NCBI GenBank assembly: GCA_905147135.1 | Contig: LR990050.1 | Location: 1,624,501-1,688,500 of the forward strand | Direction: 5' to 3' | DNA length: 64,000 bases | Origin: Blastobasis lacticolella | Taxonomy: Eukaryota > Arthropoda > Insecta > Lepidoptera > Blastobasidae | In this document: positions 23,071 through 33,172 of the stretch, piece after piece | How the letters are laid out: every line of letters starts with the position of its first letter | How positions within the stretch are numbered: position 1 is the first letter of the stretch | The notes under the pieces: model-generated | Seen by the model: the letters and a program-made list of their open reading frames with translations, nothing else | Told to the model about the DNA's origin: nothing | Database searches by the model: none | Program-made: the position numbers and the translations under genes

Positions 23071-23367
23071 ATACTAATATACGTAAGAAAAGAGAAGATC
23101 CGCAAGCGAACCAAGGCCACCGATATAGCTCTAAGGATTGCCAGACTGAAGTGGCAGTGGGCAGGGCACATAGCTCCAAGAACAGATGGCCGATGGGGCA
23201 GTAAAGTTCTCGAGTGGCGCCAACGTACCGGTAGACGCAGCGTGGGTAGGCCTCCTACAAGGTGGACCCACGACCTGGTAAGGATCTCTGGAGATCTCTG
23301 GGGGAGGCCTATGCCCAGCAGTGGGCGTCTTCTGGTGGATATGATGATGATGATGATACTAATATAC
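23071..23367 (+). pseudogene. 5'-truncated RTE-type LINE with 12-bp TSD
   Basis: The insertion 23083-23355 (273 bp) is bracketed by ATACTAATATAC at 23071-23082 and 23356-23367. One frame reads EKIRKRTKATDIALRIARLK, then WQWAGHIAPRTDGRWGSKV and TGRRSVGRPPTRWTHDL. This is the K-W-x-W-A-G-H / G-R-P-P-x-R-W block that closes RTE-clade RT proteins. It ends with 'atgcccagcagtgggcgtc' and an (ATG)n tail. The frame carries a defect near the end, and the copy is dead. Confidence 0.75.
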
Positions 23368-23404
23368 ACACTGTAGGCACAATATACATACATAATAATA
23401 TGAT

Positions 23405-23456
23405 AAATGTTTACAGGGGCTTAATTCGGGCGAGTGAAAACCGCGGGGAATGCTAG
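23405..23456 (+). mobile_element. Helitron-like 3' terminus
   Basis: 'gggcgagtgaaaaccgcggg' followed by 'gaatgctagt': a GC-rich 3' module ending CTAG with T next. The 5' end may be the TACTAATATA block at 23.07 kb that the RTE copy interrupts, but this is inference. Confidence 0.45.
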
Positions 23457-23704
23457 TGGATATAAATGAACAATACATCTCGAGGGGGCTTTATTCTACC
23501 CAATACAATACTATAAATATCTGTTGGGACAAACTTCATAATCCGCAAACAAAGCTCTTGGCAAAGTTGGCCTATCCCTTGACCAAAATTTATGAAAGAG
23601 CCATTTTCCTCATCTTCGGCGTTCGCTATTGTTACCCATATAACTTTCCCATTAAATTAGTATGTTACTTAATAATTTATCATTCCCCAGTCGTCGGTGC
23701 TTCG

Positions 23705-24000
23705 GTGCTCTAATTATTAAGGGGCCGATTCGTACCCCGAGGTACCGGGTTCGAATCCCAGTGCGGCCATGTACCAATGACTCTTTTCTGAGTTACGTAC
23801 CTAACCGATGCTCTTAAGGCGAGGGAAAACATCGTGATGATACCTGCACCACATTCAGGCGAATTCTCAAACTCAATGTGTAGCCGTGATCCAATCTGTC
23901 AGATGTAATCGTTTCACTGTAATCACCCAATCTGTCAAATCCTTGATCATGGCCCTCGCATTCGAGAGCACAACCGGGACATTAACGACAAGATGTCCAT
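23705..24000 (+). mobile_element. SINE-E, near-complete copy
   Basis: The B box GGTTCGAATCC is followed by 'cagtgcggccatgtacca', 'taaccgatgctcttaaggcg', 'aacatcgtgatgatacctgc' and 'acaaccgggacattaacgac'. There is a small internal deletion around the 'atcatggtcaagg' block. Confidence 0.7.
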
Positions 24001-24634
24001 TTGTAATTAACATTATCGATGCGATACTCAACAGCCATAGTGAGCAATGTAGCCAAGAGACGACCGTCACTAAGTAATTATACCGTTCATTGAAGATCAT
24101 TATCCATCCATGAAGGAGGAGTTAGGAATGCACGAGGGACCTCATACATAATAGAGAGTGAGAACAAAACTCATTCGAATATTTCATAGTTTTTCAACAC
24201 ACAAGGCTACTTTGTAACCTCTATTGTGTCACCTCTTGTTTATATTACCGCACTCGTGCGGTAAATCTCGGCAGTGAGCGCATCCCACGACCTAAAAATG
24301 CGTGAAAGATTGTTCCTCTGGAACAACACAGAACCGTCAGAGCCTATGACATTCATTTCTGCACGATTTGACCAAAAAGTTTATGCAATTTTGATTTCTA
24401 TATCAATGTCAGAAAGCTTATTTTATTATTTGTAATCATTCGCGCAGCGCCCTCATTGCACCCGCACTGTAATCATGTCCCACCCGCACAGTCACCGCGT
24501 CGTGTGCGCACCAATATAGACTGTACGTTTTCTGCCCGGTTGCTACGCGCTGACTATTCGGGCACGACGAGTACGTGTTTACTGTCCGGTTTGTAAGCGG
24601 CGACGTTTAAAGGGCCCAAAAGAGTGATTATGAA
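24001..24634. other. Unique DNA, partly GC-elevated
   Basis: 24246-24263 is a short perfect hairpin (TACCGCAC/GTGCGGTA). 24440-24610 is CpG-richer and may be regulatory or an old repeat. No gene is supported. Confidence 0.3.
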
Positions 24635-24886
24635 ATGTCAATGGCTTCTGTTCTATACAGTATTTCATGGTTGCTCAATTCTTTCCTTTCTCTTTGTATA
24701 CGAAGGCCTTATTACAAGCTTCCCTTCCGCGATATATTTGCTGAGGACGACAACGAGGGGCATCGTCTGGCGAATATTATATTGGCATTGTCCCTGACAA
24801 AGAAATTACGCAACGATATCAAAGAATATCCATACATCCGTCCGGCTTTGCAAACAGTTATCTACACAGCGATCTCTCGGTTTTAA
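24635..24886 (+). CDS. Unrecognised 83-codon open frame
   Basis: The frame starts ATG after an in-frame TAA at 24608 and ends TAA directly followed by an AATAAA-like string (ttttaataaaag). The product has a hydrophobic N-terminal third (VLYSISWLLNSFLSLCI), then a mixed, charged, helix-like half (GHRLANIILALSLTKKLRND). I recognise no domain. Composition is more protein-like than most ORFs here, but no splice signals or homologous copy were seen. Alternatives are a decayed element ORF or chance. Kozak context (tgaaATGt) is weak. Confidence 0.2.
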   Translation: MSMASVLYSISWLLNSFLSLCIRRPYYKLPFRDIFAEDDNEGHRLANIILALSLTKKLRNDIKEYPYIRPALQTVIYTAISRF

Positions 24887-25127
24887 TAAAAGATTTATCC
24901 TTTCGTGATGTGCGCGTTTTTTTGGGAGAGTTAGGTAATCTGCGTTGAACAAACAACAAATAATTGATAAGGAGCTTTCTTCCAATTCTATTCTTATAAA
25001 TACGAGTTTATACGAATTTCGGTCGGTAAATGGACTGTTCTAGACAGGCATTTTTGTCGAGAGGAAATTAATATTTTAGTCTATGTTTTTCTCTTAAGGA
25101 GGCGGCATTTGTCTGCCTGTAAGACTG

Positions 25128-25290
25128 ATAAGGTTAAGCAACCATTGCAGAGTCCGAGAACTGCATAGGTGACCGCTTTGTACTTTGAGGTCGTACTTCA
25201 GCACGGCAATGAGCTCGCCACTCGTTAGGTGTGCCTCCGAGCTTGATTGAAGAATCTCGGGAGCCAATTGTCACCTCGTGACACGTTAAA
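25128..25290 (+). repeat. 5S-rRNA-like repeat, copy 1
   Basis: 'ggttaagcaacc' followed 25 bp later by 'aactgcataggtgaccgct' resembles the 3' half of 5S rRNA, where GTTAAGCAAC is followed by GTACTTGGATGGGTGACCGC. A second, differently diverged copy is at about 56.86 kb. It is more likely a 5S-derived SINE or pseudogene than a functional 5S gene, since the 5' half is not recognisable. Confidence 0.4.
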
Positions 25291-25584
25291 CGTCTGACAT
25301 TAAAATATGGCTATTGGCACAGACATAACAGACTAGATGGACAGACAAAACAGATTCTTAAAACTTGATGAATGAGCTTTATTTATTTATATATCTGTTG
25401 TCATATTATATACGTTTATTTATTATATTGTGAATATTTATGTATATTAGTAATTGTTAATTTATGTACTGATATTAGTATTTGATTAGTATATAGTCTG
25501 CCTATATTTACATCCTCATATGTATATATGGGGTTATATTCTTTATAGTTAATTGTTTATACTCTTAATTGCCTTTACCGCTCA

Positions 25585-25730
25585 TCAAAGGTCTTATCGG
25601 CTTATCAAAGGTTATCTGGAAGAAATCCCGTTGCGGGATAAGCTCGCCTTTGCATTATAAACTGTATTTTTATTTTCTGTTATGTTATAAATTGAAGCAA
25701 TAAAGAGATTACATACATACATACTAGACA
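25585..25730 (+). mobile_element. LINE 3' end, family K, with (ACAT)n tail
   Basis: 'ggttatctggaagaa' then stem ATCCCG-TTG-CGGGAT, 'aagctcgcctttgcattat', GCAATAAAGAG and ACATACATACATAC. The stem sequence differs from copies at 9.1, 16.4 and 28.2 kb yet still pairs perfectly. No ORF is present. Confidence 0.65.
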
Positions 25731-26654
25731 CAAATCACAAATATTCCCTGTTCGCTCACGCTACAATGATTATGAATCCCGTTTTCCATCTATTGGAATA
25801 AGTTGCCAGAAAATAACGCGTGCATTGTTTTGAACGTACGACATGTTACTGACGCTCCTAAAGACCTGACGTTTCTTTTGAAACATAGGTGTAAATTTTA
25901 TAATTTCCTAATAAACTTTAAAGCAAATGAATCTATGTTTGATCTATGCTTAAGATTTCCATACAAATTTTAAATCCTGTGTAACTTTGAAACAACATAC
26001 TTTAACGAAAATCTGATAACCACAAGCATATATATTGGTTTCTAGACCACGTTTACAAAATTTCATTGGCTTTGACATCGTAATATTGAAAATATGATCA
26101 AACTACCACTACGCTTGTATGGAATGCGCTCAGGAGAGACTCCTCATAAATGAAATATTACACCGGCGCTATCCACCCACACATAATATGTAAACGCTTA
26201 TTGATTTTTGTGATGTTAAAATTAATTATGTCTATGTCTATGTCTACACACTTCTAAGAGTACTTATTCCACCTTTATCCATCTTTAAAGTCAGCGAATC
26301 GCATTCGGTAACGGTTCCCAAACTTTTGTTTACGCGGCCCGCACTTGTGCGGAGTTGGAAAAACTTTGTTATGGGGGCTGGGGGTAACGGAATTTTTTGC
26401 GGCCCCTGAGAAGCAAGGATGGGTGTGTAATTACGTTATTTCGCGCCAACAACTTAATTTTTAATGCTGAGGGAGTTAAGGAGTTTGTTTCCCGGAAGTG
26501 TTTCGGTGGTTTGAACTTTAGAAGGCTGTGAGTAGGACGGTGTTTAATATTTTCGTGAAGTACAAGTTTCTATAAGAATAAACGAAAGTTCGAGACGATA
26601 AGTATTATTACCAGGAATCTTAATAAGTAGGCTTATTTAATATCTACAGAATTC
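25731..26654. other. AT-rich unique DNA
   Basis: A (TCTATG)n run occurs near 26229-26246. No gene is supported. Confidence 0.4.
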
Positions 26655-27218
26655 TGGAGCGTCAGTGGCCGAGTCGTTAAAGTATACGACGCGTAAGCGA
26701 GTGGTACCGGGTTTGAATCCTACTGTGGCCATGTACCAGTTACTCTTTTCTGACTTATGTAAATTGAGCGCGGTCCGGCTCTGCTTGGCATTGCCGAACT
26801 CGGTCCGGTCGTGACTGGCGTGGGGTGGGTTTGCTGCGGCCACGGGGCGGCCAGCGTGTCACTGTGTGCTTCCTTCTTACTTTCCTACCCCCCTCCTTTT
26901 TGACGATTGAAAGAGATATTTAATGTTCTAATCAATAAACAAATTTTGAATTTTTAGTTGAATACTAACCGATATGCTTACGGTAAGGGGAAACATCATT
27001 ATGAAACCTGCACATTCAGGCGTCCGCAGTAACCATGATCCAATCTGGTCATGTTCCTCTGTTAACTGGACCACAGAGATCAGATGGCACTCGCTCTACT
27101 CCAATTGCCTGATCTGCCAAATCCTGGATCACGGTTAAATCAGACTGTGGGACCCAGAAACGGACCCTCGCGCGGGAAAACAAGCGGTACTTTAACGCCA
27201 AGATGATCAAGTTACAAA
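26655..27218 (+). mobile_element. SINE-E split by a nested insertion
   Basis: The head (26655-26760) has an A-box-like tgg-cc-gag and B box GGTTTGAATCC. The body resumes at 26958 (ttgaatactaaccgatatgc) and runs to 'cggtactttaacgccaagat'. Without the insert it aligns colinearly to the 20.9-kb copy. Confidence 0.7.
26768..26957 (+). mobile_element. 190-bp GC-rich insert within SINE-E, class unknown
   Basis: Bounded by TTGA on both sides (26764-26767 and 26958-26961). The first 100 bp are strongly GC-rich (ccacggggcggccagcgtg), followed by a pyrimidine tract and an AATAAA-containing AT-rich end (caataaacaaattttgaat). Polarity and the AATAAA suggest a retroposed short RNA or an unrecognised SINE, but the 4-bp flank is short for target-primed insertion. 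Confidence 0.45.
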
Positions 27219-27690
27219 AAATATCTAAGCAAATGATACTATCTATCTACACTGTTTGAGACGATTTTCGTACAGATAGGATCGATTATCGAACTTTTAT
27301 TTGTAGTTTTCTTTGTGGACTTGTTCTTCACGTGTTTGTTATCCTTAATGGCGGATAAGGTACAAAGCAAATACGTATTAGTAAACTGAAACGCGTTTTC
27401 CTTGTTTGATGTAATACTGTTACTGCGAGGTACATCTTGTCCTTTGTTTTATTCAGCTATTTTTAGTGTTGGGTTGTCGGTATTCCGGGAACTTCGATCA
27501 ACAATACAAACTAGATAACAAACTTACAGAGGGTCGAAAACGTGAATGTAAAGTGTTGTTTCGAAACTGGTTACGAACGTGGATGATGGGAAACTGAAAT
27601 GTTGCATCGTGTCATGTATGGACAAAAATACCAATATCTAAAATGTTGTAACGATTTCATTTAATAATATGTTATCATAAGGTGCAATTT
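27219..27690. other. AT-rich unique DNA
   Basis: No supported feature. Confidence 0.4.
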
Positions 27691-27854
27691 ATGAGGGATT
27701 ATGGGAGTCTACCACCATCCTCGACGCCTTAGCCAAATTCGTCTGCACAATGTCCTTCTGCTGGCATACGGACGGAGCTTATGTTTAGCTAGCAAACTGA
27801 AACAGAAAACGCGAAGGTACGCTTCGCGCCCGCGCAGTCACCGCGCAGCAACCG

Positions 27855-27945
27855 TTTCTGCTTGGCGGCAGAAAAAAATACTCAAAAAGTACGCACCGAG
27901 GCGGACTCCTAAGGCTTAACAGAGTCCTACCACCTGATGATGATG
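27855..27945 (+). repeat. Repeat C 3' end
   Basis: 'ctgcttggcggcagaaa', 'gcggactcctaaggctt' and 'gagtcctaccacctgatgat' match the end of repeat C near 59.73-59.82 kb. The tail is GATGATGATG. The upstream text 27700-27855 is GC-rich and may also be element-derived. Confidence 0.5.
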
Positions 27946-28179
27946 TAATGCACATGTTTTTTCTGAGATATAAAGGACGTTCTTTCCATCAGGTGAGCTA
28001 TTAGCTCAATTGTCACTGAACACAATAAAAAAGAATGTCACTATGCACTTTCTTGCACTACTTTTAATGATAGAGCATTAGAGCATTAGCAATTAAAATC
28101 ACACCAATGTCTTTAGGTTGAACGGGCTTCCTCTCAGTTCAATTTCTTAACTTGCACTTCTGTCGACAGTTATCTTCCC

Positions 28180-28305
28180 AAAAGGGTTGCCTGGATGAAA
28201 TCGCTTTAAGCGATTAAGCCGTCTGTTGCTTCTCCTGCTGTTAATTTTAAGTTCCCATTGTATCTTTTTTGTGCAATAAAGCGTTATTCATTCATTCATT
28301 TATTG
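28180..28305 (+). mobile_element. LINE 3' end, family K, with (ATTC)n tail
   Basis: 'gggttgcctggatga' then AATCGCT-TTA-AGCGATT, 'aagccgtctgttgc', GCAATAAAGCG and ATTCATTCATTCATT. Stem of 7 bp with 3-nt loop. Confidence 0.65.
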
Positions 28306-29535
28306 TTATAGAAAAACGACACAGTTGGTCATACAAAGCCCTTCAAACTGTCACAAAAATGTCCTTTGTTTCAGCCAATACTTTACCGCAGCTGCAATTT
28401 CAGCTACAGGAATTTTTATTCAAATTCCTAAAAATCTATACTATATCCGTTAGAACGATGTCATAAACGACGGTCTATGTGATTCAGCTCGGGGATGATA
28501 AAGTGGTCCGTTATAGTTGGATTTATTCGCAAAACGGCCCCGCGTACCGCTGCTGAATATTTTAAATATTTTTATGCATTTTGTATTGTCAAAAAATACA
28601 GTTTTACATCACTGGCAGAAAATGCATACCTTTAGGCATGTTTTGCATCATTTGATTTGCTCTAGTTATACGTAATCTCCGTCATCGCCCACTATGTTTT
28701 TCTACAAACTTGCTTTTGTACAGAAAAGCAATTCTAAGTCTTACTAACAATTTTGTCGTAATAATCCCCGCATAATAGTCCCTAAACATATAGGATTTTC
28801 CTTGTAGAGGCAGAGAACTGTAAATGTAAATATTTTCTTTCTACTTTATTTTTATTTAATGTTCTTCTCCTCTAAAATAACACCCATTACATACATATCG
28901 TCATTCCTTTTCCAGTAGGGTTTGACAGAAACCAATTCAAAAATTCCTTCATATAATCTACCATATCAGACATTTCAAAAAATGATTGAATTTTTTGAAA
29001 ATAATACTTGCGGCCCATTATTTTAGAGTAGATTATAATAAGGATATCAGTTTTAGATAGAGACAATAGACATACATCAAGAAGATAAAGCAGTGTTGTA
29101 TTATCGTGGGCGGCATATTTAATACTGAGGGTAGTGAAAACTTAACTTCTAAACTTCTGAGCGAAGCGAGGGACTTATATAGAAACCTGATTTTCCGGTT
29201 CAAGCCGCTCAAGACTATGACCAAGAATTAGATAACTTTATCCAAAAGGCGTAGAGACATTTTTACGTTGACATTTCGTGGAATATACCTAGTTGGACAT
29301 TGTTGAAGCAGGAGAAGTGCGTGAAAAATATAATGGTCTGAAGCTTGATAGAGTTCTTCCTCCCGCGGTAAAGCGCTGGATAGATATTACACACTTTACG
29401 AACAATTTTTCAGTGTTACCGTCTATGATTTAGTGTCCTATTAGTATTGAAATACGCGACTAACGGCCTCAGGGCGGCTCGTCCTGAATTTTGATGTGAT
29501 ATGAATAAAGTTATTACATTTAACTTCGTTGTTCA
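28306..29535. other. AT-rich unique DNA
   Basis: No gene or element recognised. The minus-strand frame at 29033-29224 has no motif. Confidence 0.4.
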
Positions 29536-29540
29536 TATCC

Positions 29541-29720
29541 ATCATCATATCAGCCGAAAGATGCCCACTGCTGGGCATAGGCTTTCCCCAGAGATCTCCA
29601 CAAAGGCTGGCCTTGTGCCTTCCGCATCCAGCTGGTACCTGGGATCTTTACCAGGTCAGCGGTCCACCTTGTGGGAGACCTACCCACTCTGCGTCATGCG
29701 CTGTTTATCAACTCAGAGTG
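29541..29720 (-). pseudogene. RTE-type LINE 3' fragment, reverse strand
   Basis: It begins with the reverse GAT-type tail (catcatcat), then 'gatgcccactgctgggcat' (same end module as 23.32 kb, inverted), 'agatctccacaaagg' and 'gtccaccttgtgggag', corresponding to the GRPPTRW region. The plus-strand open frames here are shadows. Confidence 0.6.
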
Positions 29721-29799
29721 CAATTGCTATGGGGAACACAGCGAACGTAGATACGAGTTATAGGTACTTAGGAGAGATTACGGCGGAGATAGGACAGGA

Positions 29800-29880
29800 T
29801 GAAAACTCTGCTGCCCTTTTCCAGCCTAGACATTAGTTGCGTTTTACGACACCCAGTGGAAGGGTTGGTGCAATTACACA
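29800..29880 (-). repeat. Retroposon D fragment
   Basis: 'tgctgcccttttccagcct', 'gttttacgacaccca' and 'gaagggttggtgcaa' match the 5' half of retroposon D in reverse orientation. Confidence 0.5.
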
Positions 29881-29904
29881 AATATACAACATTTACAAAA
29901 CATT

Positions 29905-30105
29905 TATACAAAATTGCTTGAATTGTTGTGTTCTGGTTTGAAGGATAAGATAGCCAGCGCAATTACAGGCATGAAGCATTTCAGCTTAGTCCTCACAGTG
30001 TCAACGCACCTGCGGTTCCGCATTTTGTACCTTATACAGTAATGCATGAATCGTAGATGTTATGGGCGACAGTTACCGCTTACCATCAAGTGGGCTGTCT
30101 GCTCG
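29905..30105 (-). repeat. Repeat C, reverse strand
   Basis: Matches inverted to 54062-54260: 'gaaggataagatagccagcg', 'cttagtcctcacagtg', 'gcattttgtacc', 'cgacagttaccgcttaccat'. Confidence 0.55.
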
Positions 30106-30325
30106 TTTGTCACTGCGTAGAACAAAAAAAACAGAAAATGTCGGTTCTTATTTTGTGATCTACGGAGGTCCTAGAATTCCTGAGTTATTCCGTTTTGCCA
30201 CCCAAAAGAATCTACCTTAAGATGGATGCAGGGAAACGTACCTTTGTCCGAGAATTCATCCTAAGCTAGATGGATATATGGCCATTACATTATAGCTTTC
30301 AAGACTTTCGTTGTTATTCACTACA

Positions 30326-30429
30326 CTTTCATCACACATATTATCGGGTTCGTTACCACCTCAACTGCGTCGAAACATCGAGGTGAAAACGATACTAACC
30401 GTGGTAACAAATAATATGTGTGATGAAAG
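30326..30429. repeat. 104-bp foldback with 19-bp perfect outer stem
   Basis: CTTTCATCACACATATTAT at 30326 is exactly complementary to the right end at 30411-30429. A second stem GTTACCAC/GTGGTAAC lies inside, with small bulges. The central loop contains ACCTC...GAGGT. It could be a MITE or a transcribed hairpin. Confidence 0.65.
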
Positions 30430-30955
30430 GAATTTATTTTGAATTATTATTCTGCTTTTTCACCCTAGGTACAGAAATATAAATACAAATCTTTGTACAG
30501 GGTTACGCGAACACGTTGGCAACCGTGCTAGTCAAAGATTGTGTTACGTATGCCAGCGCCCTCCACCAGCACATTTGGATTTGTTTTACAGAATAACTTA
30601 AAAATAAAATCTAAAGATTATGTTATGAATAGAATATGTTAATCTAAAGAAAATTTTGTGTTGAGAATGACAGTGATCATAATATTTCTCCCTCCGACCT
30701 TGTCTACTTTTTAACTTGACAATTTCCAAAGCTGTCTACTACCTAATTCGTTAATTTCTACAACGTTTATTCCTAAACTGTTATCCCGGTATCGTGTATT
30801 TTTAGAGATCATTCAGAGAGATAAATCGTGTTCCAAAAGAGTCCATTCTATTTACTAATTAGTCTAATTTGTATATAGGTGCTAAATCTCAATTCAGGAA
30901 AAAAAATATTCTAAGAATCTTAATAATCAGCCAAGAGCACCACCGGCTTATCTAT
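30430..30955. other. AT-rich unique DNA
   Basis: No supported feature. Confidence 0.4.
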
Positions 30956-30959
30956 TTCT

Positions 30960-31185
30960 GCCAAGCAAAAATGTTTGTTGTGATGGGAGAAAACGTCGTC
31001 AGAAAACCTGCACAAGCGACTGATGTGTAACGATCCAATTTAAACAGGTTCTTCTGTTAACAGGGTCATAGAGGTCAGATGGCAGTCGCTCCAATGCCAT
31101 ATCCTGGATTACGATCAAGACGAATCCCGAGCTCTTGCGCTTTTTAGGACAATTGCATATCTATTGACGCCAAGGTGATTATGTT
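30960..31185 (+). mobile_element. SINE-E, degraded copy without head
   Basis: 'gggagaaaacgtcgtcag', 'ctgttaacagggtcatagag', 'gtcagatggcagtcgctcca' and 'gacgccaaggtgat' match the SINE-E body. The tRNA-like head is absent. Confidence 0.55.
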
Positions 31186-31209
31186 TAGTATGGTTTGAAG
31201 TTAAAGACT

Positions 31210-31335
31210 TTTTTATTTCCCAGATCCACCTGATGGAAAGTGGTCACCGTTCCAGCTGAACTGCAACCTATGAAGAGCGAAGGGAGCTGTGACAGCTGTA
31301 ACTGATTGAAGAATCCCAAGTTGTAGTGCAGAGAA
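31210..31335 (+). repeat. Degraded retroposon 3' end
   Basis: 'ccacctgatggaaagtggtc' followed by 'accgttccagctgaactgca' resembles the block near 8360. The boundary is unclear. Confidence 0.35.
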
Positions 31336-31885
31336 AAGACTTAATTAGAGGATTGAAATATATTTATGTCAAGAGAATTATTCACGATACACTCCTGACA
31401 TCAACACAATCACAAAGGTACCTATGTATTTAATATTCAAACGATGTCATAGCTAATGTATATTTTCAGAAAATGAATAATTAATCATTTACCTGTGAGA
31501 TAAATTGATGCAAAATTCTAAAATCTAGTCAAAAGTCTAGCAAAATTAATATATTATTATTAATTTTTCAACACAGTCAACATTGGCGGAAAATATATTT
31601 TTCTGTAACAGTTTTATTACTCCGTGGTAACAAGCAAATAAATGTAATAAACGGTGTACACATTGGTAGAAAAAATATGAGAAAAACGCCCTCTCTTCCC
31701 ATAATAAAAACGCCTCAATCGTAAACTATAGCCGGGAATGAAAAACGTGACTCGAAATCTTACCTTCAATTAAGAATTTCCCGTGTAAACATAACATTGA
31801 GCGTCCACCACACAGTCACCGAGTACGTCTCGTAACAGTAAGTCAAATCGTAATGTTCATTTAGAAATTGAGGGTAATATTATTT
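31336..31885. other. AT-rich unique DNA
   Basis: No supported feature. Confidence 0.4.
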
Positions 31886-32055
31886 TTTTGAAAACCGAAC
31901 GCTCCGCGAACTCGCTCGCTGATTGGCTGTTGGGGCGCACGAGTGTCCCCAACGGCGACCGATTGCGTACTGCGGACTGGGGGCACGCCGCCTGCCGAGC
32001 GAGATCTCCACGCGCGAGCCCAGACTCTTCTCACGAATTTTCCCACGGTCAATGC
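31886..32055. promoter_or_regulatory. CpG-rich island, possible promoter or enhancer
   Basis: Sharp rise in GC and CpG in AT-rich surroundings. It contains an inverted CCAAT box (gctgattggctg, about 31917-31928) and open frames on both strands caused by base composition. No repeat copy is seen elsewhere in the window. Function is inferred only. Confidence 0.2.
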
Positions 32056-32459
32056 CTACATCTAATAAATGTATACATATAGAACTGGGCAATTTATTTA
32101 TATTTTATGTGGAAAAGTGGTTATGCTTAGATTGTTGTTATACTTTATTCTAAGTGGACTCGTTTAAGTGTCTTGTAGGAAATAATTAATTAAAAGAATA
32201 ATTTTTAGACATTTTTAAGCTCGCAAATAAGCAAGACCTCAGAAAATTGTAACACCTCCAAATCTCGTTTCGTCGTCGATATGTACTCAAATGTAATAAG
32301 TTATTAGACTGAGATTCAATTGATTGATTAAATATTTAATACGTAAAAAGTGTTCCCCTATAATAAGTATGTCATAACAATCACTAATATCCGACGAGCC
32401 AATTTACCTTTTCCCACCGTATGCAGTTACTTGGAATAAACATACGATAAAACCTAAAT

Positions 32460-32600
32460 AGGCGTTCAGTTGAATTACCCCGAAATTGGGTAATTACCCC
32501 AGAAGGGTGGGCGGCCGCAGCGAGAGCGCGCATGCGTGCCAGTCAGCTGACAGCTAAGGTCAGTGTGTCAGAACGCTCTGCCACAGTGTAAGTTGCAGCA
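32460..32600 (+). promoter_or_regulatory. Candidate promoter / 5' non-coding exon
   Basis: GC-rich core (gggcggccgcagcgagag) with an NRF-1/ewg-like GCGCATGCG (about 32528-32536), an arthropod initiator-like TCAGT at 32560-32564, and a consensus splice donor GTAAGT at 32588-32593 preceded by 'ccacagt'. There is no TATA box and no coding frame. If real, it would be the first non-coding exon of a plus-strand gene with coding exons outside or far downstream. Confidence 0.2.
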
Positions 32601-32893
32601 GTCTAACATCTCGGCAGTGTCTTTATAATAGTAACTGCTTTAAATCATCACGTTCTCTTTGCTGTTGGCCTGCTGGATGAAATTTGTACATAGGAATATG
32701 TAATGCCTTTTGTGTCATATATGCGTTTGCCATTACCATAATTGTGTAAAGTAAGCTATTAAATAATAATAAATAAAGAATACTAATTTGAACAGGTAGA
32801 TATACCTTCGGCAGCAAAAGCTCAGTAACTGTAGGACAGCATATCGCCGCGTTCGGTGGTAAACAAGCAGTAGATTAAGATATTGACTACAAT

Positions 32894-33092
32894 AATCATC
32901 GTGGCGTCAGAATTATGGTGGGCGACCCAAGAAGCGATGGATAAACATCGCTGAGTCGAATGCGAGAGCCAACGGCTTACGACGAGAGGATGCCGAAGAC
33001 CGGGCGAAGTGGAGAAGATTGAGAAAGGTAGCGGACCCTGGCAGAGGCCGGGATGAGCGCTACGACGTTGATGATGAATCATCGTGGCGTCA
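32894..33092 (+). pseudogene. 5'-truncated RTE-type LINE with 16-bp TSD
   Basis: The insertion 32910-33076 is bracketed by AATCATCGTGGCGTCA at 32894-32909 and 33077-33092. From 32920 an uninterrupted frame reads GRPKKRWINIAESNARANG, then LRREDAEDRAKWRRLRKVA and DPGRGRDERYDVDDE. This is the G-R-P-x-x-R-W / A-x-DR-x-x-W-R / A-D-P pattern of RTE-type C-termini. The tail is GATGATG. Only about 53 codons survive, all downstream of the catalytic domains. Confidence 0.8.
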
Positions 33093-33172
33093 ATATCCCG
33101 GTTGTGATCTCGCGCGCGATAGTCCGAGGTCCTCCTTGACCATGACCGGATATGGCAGATTAGGAAATTAAA
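33077..33172 (-). mobile_element. SINE-E 3' fragment, reverse strand (host of RTE insertion)
   Basis: 'atcatcgtggcgtcaatatc' is the reverse of the SINE-E terminus, followed by 'ccttgaccatgaccggatat' and 'ggcagattagg'. The RTE copy inserted at its extreme end. Confidence 0.6.
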
